Positions 14,942-20,917 of a stretch of 20,917 bases of DNA are shown in pieces. A program made the translations under genes and the position numbers. Within the stretch, counting starts at the first letter, position 1; every line of letters begins with the position of its first letter. The notes beneath the pieces were generated by a model that worked only from the letters and a program-made list of their open reading frames with translations, did not search any database and was not told where the DNA came from. Source of the DNA: an archaeon. GTDB lineage: Archaea; Asgardarchaeota; Hermodarchaeia; Hermodarchaeales; Hermodarchaeaceae. The stretch covers positions 1-20,917 of the forward strand of contig JABXGY010000294.1 in NCBI GenBank assembly GCA_016550395.1. The letters run 5' to 3'.

Positions 14942-16009
14942 CGAAAATTCTCCTCAAAATCCAATACTCCCTTACAAGTTGTCATATTAGGAGGCGGGTT
15001 TTGCGGAACCTTAGTGGCAAAAAACCTTGAAAAACATCGTGGACTCAGTACGATTCTCATTGATAAAAAATCATACTTTGAGTATACACCGAAAATCCAT
15101 AGGCTGCCTTTGGAGGCTTCTTTCGTAAAGAAAAAGAGACGATCCTATGTAAAGATTCTACGGAATACAGAAATCATTACTGATAAAATTAGGAAGGTAA
15201 CACCAAAAACTGTAGAGACTGAGCAAAACAAAGTCAGTTTCGATTTTCTAGTAATTGCTACCGGTATTGAATATCCCATTCGATTGGACAAGACTACAGC
15301 AATTTTTCCTTTGAAATCCTCAGAAGATGCGATTCAAATTGGATTGAAACTCCCTGATGCAGAACGAATCATCATCATTGGCGGTGGATTAATTGGAACT
15401 GAAGTAGCGGCTGAATTAGCTACTAAAACTAAAAACAAACACATCATACTTGTCCATTCAAAAGAACGATTACTCGAGCGCCTTCCAATAAGAGCTGCAA
15501 ACTATGCTGAAAAATTCCTCCGACGTCAAGGTGTTAGTATCTTTTTGGGCGAAAGAATCGTTGAACATCATGGAAATCAATTTGTTGGCAGCTCTGGGCA
15601 CATCTTCAATGCTGATTTGGGAATATGGAGTGCAGGAATCGAATGGAATCCTACCTTTATGCAAGAGTTCCCTTCAACAGTATTTTCATCACAAAGTGCC
15701 CTTAGGGTAAATCCGTTTCTTCAGCTAAGTGGCTATTCCAACATCTTTGTTGGTGGTGATATCACTAATATCAGCGAGGAGAAAACCGCTCAGCACGCTG
15801 AGCGTCACGCCAAAATAATATACAGGAATATACTGCGGAAAATTAACGAAAAACCACTCGTTCCCTATCTAATTCAAAGCAGACCCTTAACAGTAACCTT
15901 AGGTGATTGGAATGGAATTATTAGTTACAAGAATCTAGTGGTTGTGGGGCTGCTTCCTGCCCTAGGAAAAGCGCTTGTTGACTGGTGGACCTTTCGTCGA
16001 TATTCGTAG
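14939..16009 (+). CDS. FAD/NAD(P)H quinone oxidoreductase, FSP1(AIFM2)/NDH-2-like
   Basis: Two-Rossmann-fold flavoprotein, predicted to pass electrons from NAD(P)H to a quinone at the membrane. Counting from an ATT start (356 residues), the FAD site is VVILGGGFCGTLVAKNL (GGG at 18-20). TYFEYTP-like sequence (YFEYTPKIHRLPLEASF) follows, as in NDH-2. FLVIATG (103-109) is the ATG motif. RIIIIGGGLIGTEVAAELA (144-162) binds NAD(P)H. ALRVNPFLQLSGYSNIFVGGD ends at Asp274, the FAD ribityl contact. The second half resembles AIFM2/FSP1 more than bacterial NDH-2 in this region. The C-terminus, LLPALGKALVDWWTFRRYS, is amphipathic and could bind the membrane. A call from the first GTG (15014) would cut off the FAD motif and is wrong. 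It starts 21 bases after the fusion gene stop, in the same frame, and precedes a prenyl synthase; both fit quinone or isoprenoid metabolism. Confidence 0.8.
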   Translation: MRKFSSKSNTPLQVVILGGGFCGTLVAKNLEKHRGLSTILIDKKSYFEYTPKIHRLPLEASFVKKKRRSYVKILRNTEIITDKIRKVTPKTVETEQNKVSFDFLVIATGIEYPIRLDKTTAIFPLKSSEDAIQIGLKLPDAERIIIIGGGLIGTEVAAELATKTKNKHIILVHSKERLLERLPIRAANYAEKFLRRQGVSIFLGERIVEHHGNQFVGSSGHIFNADLGIWSAGIEWNPTFMQEFPSTVFSSQSALRVNPFLQLSGYSNIFVGGDITNISEEKTAQHAERHAKIIYRNILRKINEKPLVPYLIQSRPLTVTLGDWNGIISYKNLVVVGLLPALGKALVDWWTFRRYS

Positions 16010-16102
16010 GTTCTTCCTCTAGCTTCTTCTCATCCAATGTTTTATCAAGGTGAACCCTAATAACTTTCAAAACGATTGTGATAATAGTTCGGTGTACAAT
16101 TC

Positions 16103-17182
16103 ATGCCAAATTCCTCAAATTCTAATGAAAATAGACCGACCTTAACAAAACCAAAACCTGAAACAACGGGGGTATCTCAAGAAAATACTGCAATTAATAT
16201 CCTCACAGTTTCAGCTGATCTATCAGAAAATGAAGAACTCTCAACTCGGATAGAAAAGATAAACCAAGAAATCCAACAATATTTAGAAACAGACAAAGGT
16301 CAACCATTGGTTCTCTATGAAGCTGCTCATCATCTAATTAGGGGAGGTGGCAAACATATTCGTTCCCTACTAACCCTTCTGTGTTGTGAGGCTGTTAATG
16401 GCGACATTAATAAGGCGTTAAAAGCAGCCTTAGCAGCCGAATTACTACAAACAGCCAGCCTCATTCATGATGATATAATCGATGATGACCAATATCGTCG
16501 TGGTGTTCAAGCTGTCCATCTACGATTTGGGCAAGACATCGCCCTATTAGCTGGTGACTTGTTAATCGCTCAAGCTGTTCGAGCCATCGGTGAAATTGGA
16601 ATACCTGAACTCGTTGTGCATATGGCGATTGGTGGGATAAGAATGTGTGAAGGGGAGGCTGCAGATATCAATATGAATGCAGAAGATCAAATCACTTTTA
16701 CTGAAAACCAATATTTTCGGATGGTTGAGAGCAAAACTGTTGCTTTCATGAAACAAGCTGCAATAATTGGAGCTTTGGTTGGTTGTGCAACTGCTTCCCA
16801 GATTCAGGCTCTTACCTCATACGCAGAAGGATTGGGCTATGTATTTCAACTCCGTGATGATATTCTAGATATCAACACGGCTCCAGAAGTCACCCAAAAA
16901 ACAACACACTCCGATCTTAGACTGAAACGTGGGAATCTTCCACTTATCCATGCCCTTGAAGTTGCACAAGATGCTGAACGAAAACATTGCCTTCAAGCTT
17001 TGGAAGCCGGCGACTTTACTCCGGTTCTTGAATTAATCAATAATACTAAATCTATCGATTACACTTTTAACATAGCAAAAAAATTCAATGAAAAAGCCAT
17101 CAGTATGCTTGGAGGGCAGGGATTCGTCAAAGAAGAATTATTGGTACAGCTTGCTAATTATGCTCTCCTACGTAAACATTAA
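16103..17182 (+). CDS. Trans-polyprenyl diphosphate synthase
   Basis: Condenses isopentenyl diphosphate with an allylic diphosphate to make polyprenyl diphosphates for archaeal lipids or a quinone tail. Total length is 359 residues: a Thr/Asn/Glu-rich 55-residue disordered N-terminus, then the all-helical synthase. HHLIRGGGKHIRSLLTLLCC (76-95) is the substrate-binding Gly-Lys-x-x-Arg motif. SLIHDDIIDDDQYRRG (119-134) is the first Asp-rich motif (Asp123, 124, 127). FQLRDDILDI (248-257) is the second (Asp252, 253, 256), followed by SDLRLKRGNLPLIHALE. The residues 5 and 4 before the first Asp motif are Ala118 and Ser119, small ones. Archaeal type I GGPP synthases usually have a bulky aromatic there, so a product longer than C20 is possible (inference). 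GGTG (16091-16094) precedes ATG 16103 by 8 bases. The gene sits between the FAD oxidoreductase and the geranylgeranyl-reductase-family gene. Confidence 0.93.
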   Translation: MPNSSNSNENRPTLTKPKPETTGVSQENTAINILTVSADLSENEELSTRIEKINQEIQQYLETDKGQPLVLYEAAHHLIRGGGKHIRSLLTLLCCEAVNGDINKALKAALAAELLQTASLIHDDIIDDDQYRRGVQAVHLRFGQDIALLAGDLLIAQAVRAIGEIGIPELVVHMAIGGIRMCEGEAADINMNAEDQITFTENQYFRMVESKTVAFMKQAAIIGALVGCATASQIQALTSYAEGLGYVFQLRDDILDINTAPEVTQKTTHSDLRLKRGNLPLIHALEVAQDAERKHCLQALEAGDFTPVLELINNTKSIDYTFNIAKKFNEKAISMLGGQGFVKEELLVQLANYALLRKH

Positions 17183-17234
17183 TTTTCCATAATTATTTTC
17201 ATTCATGAAGTCATAATTTCCGGAGCTCCTCGCG

Positions 17235-18443
17235 ATGGCCTATGACGTAATTATCGCAGGATCAGGACCTGCTGGATCAATGGCTGCGTTTGTCTGTGCC
17301 AAGGCAGGTCTTGAGGTGCTCGTAATTGACAAGTTGCGGTTTCCACGGAATAAACCCTGTGGTGGGGCGCTTTCCGTTCGATCTCAACGGGTCTTACAGT
17401 CTGTAGGAATCTCCTTACCACTTGAAATTACTGACCAAGTAATTTCAGGAATTGAATTTATGGGACCAGATTTGAAACCCTTTGTGGCACGAACATCTCA
17501 ACCCTTCGCAAAGATTGTCAAGAGATATCTTTTTGATGATTACCTAGTGAAGCAAGCAACTGCTGCAGGAGCCCGATTTATAGATAATTGTCCACTAGTC
17601 CGACTCGAAATATTTGCTGATCGGGTTGTATGCCACACAAACCAAGGCGAATTTAGCGGACGATTCCTCATTGGAGCAGATGGAGCGGCAAGTAAGGTTG
17701 CACGAATAACTGGACTTCGCAGTCCGGAAAAATCAGATGAAATCGGCATTGCTCTTGAAGTGGATGTTCCCGTATCAGATCAAGTCTGGAATACACACCT
17801 TGATCCGTCAGTTCTTGTTGTATGGATGCTTAACATCCCATTTGGTTATTTCTGGGCTTTTCCAAGAAAAATAAGCCTTTCATTGGGTCTTGGTGGTATG
17901 GCTGCTGGTTTCAGAAATATGAGGAATTTATTGAAGGGATTTTCTCGCATGTTCACCAGACGAAAAGGATTACCTCCGTTTAACCTCCATAACATTCGAG
18001 GACAAATGTTGCCCCTCTATAAACAACAAAAACCTATTACCTCGAACCGTGTGCTTCTCACAGGAGATGCAGCTGGATTTGTCGATACATTCACTGGTCA
18101 AGGAATCTGTTATGCACTGGAAAGTGGTTTACTCGCTGCACAAGCAGTAATTAAGGTTCGTAAACATTTTCTGGATCCTACGAAGGTACTTGATCAATAT
18201 TCACAATTGGTTCAACAACGGTTTGGAGATGAACTCCGCTGCAGCTATTCTGTCGCACGATTCATCCACTCACATGTCCATGGATTCCTACAAACAAGTC
18301 GACGTTTGAAGTGTTTTAGCAAAGTCATTTTTGATTTAGCAAGTGGAAAAACCGATTATTATCAAATAATACATAATCCATTGCGTTTCAGTGCATCATT
18401 GTTCATACATGAACTGCAGCACCGATTACATCGACGGGCTTAA
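17235..18443 (+). CDS. Geranylgeranyl reductase family FAD enzyme
   Basis: This 402-residue flavoprotein of the GGR/digeranylgeranylglycerophospholipid reductase family saturates double bonds in isoprenoid chains, either of membrane ether lipids or of a quinone. The FAD-binding fold begins DVIIAGSGPAGSMAAF (4-19). PCGGALS (41-47) is the conserved Cys-Gly-Gly motif. LIGADGAASKVARITG (about 145-160) and LLTGDAAGFVDTFTGQG (about 274-290) complete the FAD-contact motifs. The middle part, SVLVVWMLNIPFGYFWAFP, is hydrophobic and probably contacts the lipid substrate. The C-terminal 100 residues are basic and helical. ATG 17235 has GGAG at 17222-17225, 9 bases upstream. The gene lies 52 bases downstream of the polyprenyl synthase and is probably in the same operon, giving a coherent make-then-saturate pair. 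It ends 23 bases before the convergent AOR stop. Confidence 0.88.
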   Translation: MAYDVIIAGSGPAGSMAAFVCAKAGLEVLVIDKLRFPRNKPCGGALSVRSQRVLQSVGISLPLEITDQVISGIEFMGPDLKPFVARTSQPFAKIVKRYLFDDYLVKQATAAGARFIDNCPLVRLEIFADRVVCHTNQGEFSGRFLIGADGAASKVARITGLRSPEKSDEIGIALEVDVPVSDQVWNTHLDPSVLVVWMLNIPFGYFWAFPRKISLSLGLGGMAAGFRNMRNLLKGFSRMFTRRKGLPPFNLHNIRGQMLPLYKQQKPITSNRVLLTGDAAGFVDTFTGQGICYALESGLLAAQAVIKVRKHFLDPTKVLDQYSQLVQQRFGDELRCSYSVARFIHSHVHGFLQTSRRLKCFSKVIFDLASGKTDYYQIIHNPLRFSASLFIHELQHRLHRRA

Positions 18444-18466
18444 GTTAAGATGAGCTAGCTCATTGA

Positions 18467-20380
18467 TTACGATGGTAGTAATTCACGAGTGGAGAGATCT
18501 TTAGCAATCTCTTCTAGTCCTAAGGAGTCGAGAGTATCCTTTGTTGGGATTCCTGTTGTTAAATCCCAGCCATAAAGTGAATAGTACTCGTCCAGCATAG
18601 GTTCTAAATTGACAGTTTGTCCCTTACTAGGGCCGCTGGGGACTGGTTCATGTGTAAAACGTCGAGGTAATTTATCGTCTTTTCGTGTAATACCTTCCCG
18701 GACATTAAAACAGCGCTTCAGCGTCACTAACCGTGCTCCAATCTGCATCAGTTCATCAACATTACCAAAAGCTGTTTCTCCGGTAACTGAAATTAGAAGA
18801 TGGGCAAAGTCTTCAATCCAGAAAATTGGGGGCCATGAGCAAGTATACCAGCACACAATAAGGCTATCACGAATGGTGTAGACCTTTTCTGTAACGACCG
18901 TTGCAAGGGCCTTGTGCGTTTCAACATAAGGGTCGCAGATATCTGGCAGTTTGTCCGCTCCAAACCGCTGAGCAGCTACATCCTTGTAGGCTAATTGATC
19001 CATTGTTACCAAGTTGCGTAAATGATCCGCCCCACGTGCAGCTACCGCATGCCCTAAAGCCATAGATCGGTGTGCTCGACCATCTTGCCCGGATATTTCC
19101 ATTCCCTTTACTGTCATATCATAAAGTTGGGCTTTATCCCCTTTTTGTCTGGCAATACGGTGACTGCCTTCTGCTGCCATATCTCCTAATCCTTTGCGTT
19201 GTGTGATGGCGTGAATCAGCTGAATTAATTCAGTGGGTTTTCCCCATTGGAGGTCTAATCCCTCTAATTCGTCTTCTGAAAGTAAGTTATGCTCCACCAA
19301 TTCCATGAGAAATGCTGCAGTACAGCCTGCACTGATTACATCCAATCCATACTCGTTACACAAGTGCTGAGCTTGAAGAATGGTTGGGATATCGTCAATC
19401 CCCACGTTACTCCCCATAGCCATAATACCCTCGTATTCAGGACCCTCCGTGATGAGACCCTTATATGGCCCCTCATCTACTTTGAAGGCTTTTTTGCAGG
19501 CTAATCGACAGGTTCCACAAGCACGACTAGTGTGATAGTAGTAATCATGAAAGGTTTCAGCAGAAATTCGATCCCAACCTTCGTAAACACCTTCTCGGTG
19601 GTTATATGTTGGGAGCTCTCCAATGTTCTGCTTCGTTGCCACGAGGATTGCTGTGCCGTACTTACGCATTTCGAGGGCCTGTGGGTCCTTTTGAACTCGT
19701 TGGTGACCCTCTTCCCAGAAGGATTTAAACTGCTGTGGATCCGCGACATCCACACTGCCAGTTCCACGAACTAACATGCCTTTTAGATTCTTACTTCCCA
19801 TCACAGCCCCAAGACCTGTTCGCCCTGCAGCTCGTGCCCCATCCACCATAATTGCTGAAAACTTAACCAGATTTTCTCCAGCGGGTCCAATAACCGCCAC
19901 GTGTCCATGTTGCTGTTCTAAATCTTTTCGAATCTCCTTAGAAACCCTGAGCGTATTCTGCCCCCAATACGGTTTCCCTGAATTAAACTCAACTTTTTGA
20001 TCCACTACGGAAAGAACTGTGGGTTTTTCTGCTTGACCTTCGATAATGATGAAATCATATCCAGCATATTTAATTTCAGGACCTAAGTGTCCACCCACAT
20101 GGCTCTCTGCCCAAATCCCAGTGAGTGGCGATTTACTCACAACAGCCATTCGACCAGCAGTAGGCCACACCGTACCCGTCGCTGGACCCGTGCAGAAAAG
20201 CAGTTTATTTCTAGGTCCCAACGGATCAATCCCCTGCGGTATCTCTTGGTATAGGAGATATCCAGCTAACCCAGTTCCACCAATAAAACGTCGAGCAAGA
20301 TCCTGTGAGGTGGCTTCTATCTGCGTTTTCTGGGTCGAGAGATCAATCCGTAATATCTTCCCGCTATATCCTTTATACAT
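18467..20380 (-). CDS. aor: Aldehyde:ferredoxin oxidoreductase, tungstopterin type
   Basis: Oxidises aldehydes to acids, or reduces acids, using a tungsten- or molybdenum-pterin centre and a [4Fe-4S] cluster. The length, 637 residues, is slightly above the usual 600-625. The N-terminal pterin-binding region is typical: GYSGKILRIDLST, RRFIGGTGLAGYLLY, GPATGTVWPTAGRM and SPLTGIWAESHVGGHLGPE. The Fe-S ligands are Cys288, Cys291 and Cys295 (ACGTCRLACKK) plus Cys510 (SLIVCWYTC). This is the CxxCxxxC plus distal Cys arrangement of the family. GPEYEG (313-318) and RGADHL (449-454) are the expected active-site segments. VYTIRDSLIVC corresponds to the conserved Asp-Ser-Leu block. ATG 20380 follows the ferredoxin stop by one base, with AGGAGGG inside the ferredoxin's last codons as ribosome-binding site, so translation should be coupled. 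Which AOR subfamily and which aldehyde it uses cannot be fixed from sequence. Confidence 0.95.
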   Translation of the reverse strand: MYKGYSGKILRIDLSTQKTQIEATSQDLARRFIGGTGLAGYLLYQEIPQGIDPLGPRNKLLFCTGPATGTVWPTAGRMAVVSKSPLTGIWAESHVGGHLGPEIKYAGYDFIIIEGQAEKPTVLSVVDQKVEFNSGKPYWGQNTLRVSKEIRKDLEQQHGHVAVIGPAGENLVKFSAIMVDGARAAGRTGLGAVMGSKNLKGMLVRGTGSVDVADPQQFKSFWEEGHQRVQKDPQALEMRKYGTAILVATKQNIGELPTYNHREGVYEGWDRISAETFHDYYYHTSRACGTCRLACKKAFKVDEGPYKGLITEGPEYEGIMAMGSNVGIDDIPTILQAQHLCNEYGLDVISAGCTAAFLMELVEHNLLSEDELEGLDLQWGKPTELIQLIHAITQRKGLGDMAAEGSHRIARQKGDKAQLYDMTVKGMEISGQDGRAHRSMALGHAVAARGADHLRNLVTMDQLAYKDVAAQRFGADKLPDICDPYVETHKALATVVTEKVYTIRDSLIVCWYTCSWPPIFWIEDFAHLLISVTGETAFGNVDELMQIGARLVTLKRCFNVREGITRKDDKLPRRFTHEPVPSGPSKGQTVNLEPMLDEYYSLYGWDLTTGIPTKDTLDSLGLEEIAKDLSTRELLPS

Positions 20381-20394
20381 TCTATTTACCCTCC
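20381..20394 (-). promoter_or_regulatory. Shine-Dalgarno of aor inside the end of the ferredoxin gene
   Basis: On the - strand AGGAGGGTAAATAGAATG spans the end of the ferredoxin gene: AGGAGGG, then the ferredoxin stop TAG at 20384-20382, one base, and the aor ATG at 20380-20378. The strong GGAGG lies 7 bases before the ATG, so the two genes are translationally coupled. Confidence 0.7.
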
Positions 20395-20912
20395 TGGTCT
20401 GGTAATGGCAGTTCCTTTTGCTGGAGGAAATATTCTAGCGCCTCCATCATTTCCTCGACAGAATATTCACCATCAACCGGCTTCTTAGTAAAGACCAGTG
20501 CCTCCGTGGGACAGAACTTCACACATTGCGGCTCTCCATCACAAAGATTACATTTCAACAACATCTGACCAATATCATCAAGGCGAATTGCGAGTTTCTG
20601 CTCCGGGACTATGGCATCCAATCCAATCACACACACCCTTACACACGTTCCACATTGAATACACAGCTCATGATCCACAACTACCGCGTTGGTCTTTACG
20701 TCACGGGATAACGCCTCTTGTGGACACGCTTCTAGACATGGTGCATCATCACATTGCTGACACACAACTGGAACATCTTGTATCGTCTCATCAAACGACA
20801 ATACTTGGATCCGCGCTTTACTCGGTTGAAAAGTTCCCTCATGAACCTCACTGCAGACCAACTCACAGACACGACATCCAGTGCACCGATTCGGAATCAC
20901 AGCAACCCGCAT
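20382..20912 (-). CDS. Four-cluster [4Fe-4S] ferredoxin, AorA/HycB-like electron-transfer subunit of AOR
   Basis: A 176-residue polyferredoxin that should carry electrons to or from the AOR catalytic subunit encoded one base downstream. Cysteine groups are CTGCRVCELVC (10-20), CQQCDDAPCLEACP (51-64), CIQCGTCVRVC (about 84-94) and CNLCDGEPQCVKFCP (about 120-134). Together they provide 16 Cys, enough for four [4Fe-4S] clusters. The spacing of the second and fourth groups (CxxCxxxxCxxxCP) is that of DmsB/HycB/AorA-type subunits, not of a simple 2[4Fe-4S] ferredoxin. The C-terminus after 140 is an acidic helix, possibly a partner-docking segment. ATG 20912 is only 5 bases from the window edge, so its promoter and any upstream gene lie outside. 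No signal peptide is present, which places it in the cytoplasm. Confidence 0.93.
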   Translation of the reverse strand: MRVAVIPNRCTGCRVCELVCSEVHEGTFQPSKARIQVLSFDETIQDVPVVCQQCDDAPCLEACPQEALSRDVKTNAVVVDHELCIQCGTCVRVCVIGLDAIVPEQKLAIRLDDIGQMLLKCNLCDGEPQCVKFCPTEALVFTKKPVDGEYSVEEMMEALEYFLQQKELPLPDQEGK

Positions 20913-20917
20913 ACTCA

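Noticed and set aside
15014..16009. FAD oxidoreductase taken to start at GTG 15014 (331 aa)
   Set aside because: That would remove the first Gly-x-Gly-x-x-Gly motif for FAD; the frame upstream encodes it intact.
18467..20380. AOR as a pseudogene or selenoprotein
   Set aside because: All four cluster cysteines and the pterin motifs are present and the frame is intact with no in-frame TGA.
1..20917. tRNA, rRNA, phage or insertion-sequence features
   Set aside because: No tRNA-like cloverleaf, rRNA core, transposase motif or terminal inverted repeat was found on either strand by reading.

Overview
The window reads as chromosomal DNA of an archaeon, most probably an Asgard-type lineage (confidence about 0.6 for Asgard, above 0.9 for Archaea). 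The domain-level evidence is an archaeal ATP-dependent DNA ligase, archaeal RNase HII, a single-OB-fold ssDNA-binding protein, TrmB-type domains, a geranylgeranyl-reductase-family enzyme, A/T-rich TATA-like boxes and GGTG/GGAGG ribosome-binding sites. The Asgard suggestion is inference from beta-oxidation-type genes beside AOR and long coiled-coil proteins. No rRNA, tRNA, CRISPR array, insertion sequence or phage gene was seen. The region looks like a stable chromosome segment, not an island. No gene-free gap exceeds about 190 bases.

Layout. (1) 1-259: the C-terminal end of a Lys/Glu-rich heptad-repeat protein, encoded by perfect 21- and 42-nt tandem repeats. (2) 267-4252: genome maintenance, with RNase HII (-), a small unknown protein (+), a DedA/VTT membrane protein (-), an OB-fold SSB (-) and, divergent from the SSB, DNA ligase (+). 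(3) 4273-9654 (-): a giant protein with an N-terminal TrmB-like winged helix and about 1500 residues of coiled coil. A single in-frame TAA separates it from a TrmB/PLD-like C-terminal domain in the same frame. (4) 9774-12702 (-): a class V aminotransferase and an aldehyde dehydrogenase. (5) 12887-18443 (+): a fused acyl-CoA dehydrogenase / SCP2 / MaoC hydratase, an FSP1/NDH-2-like FAD oxidoreductase with no AUG start, a polyprenyl diphosphate synthase and a geranylgeranyl-reductase-family enzyme. (6) 18467-20912 (-): a four-cluster ferredoxin and an aldehyde:ferredoxin oxidoreductase, arranged like AorA-AorB.

How the genes fit together. RNase HII, SSB and ligase are parts of Okazaki-fragment and repair processing. 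The + strand run 12887-18443 joins acyl-CoA oxidation to isoprenoid/quinone metabolism: the fused enzyme would do two consecutive beta-oxidation steps, the FAD enzyme probably reduces a quinone, and the prenyl synthase and reductase make and saturate isoprenoid chains. The divergent ALDH and the AOR/ferredoxin pair add two unrelated aldehyde-oxidising routes, NAD(P)- and ferredoxin-linked.

The most notable items are the ACAD-SCP2-MaoC fusion (an analogue of peroxisomal MFE-2), the giant TrmB-like coiled-coil protein split by one in-frame stop, and the FAD oxidoreductase whose only well-placed start codon is ATT.
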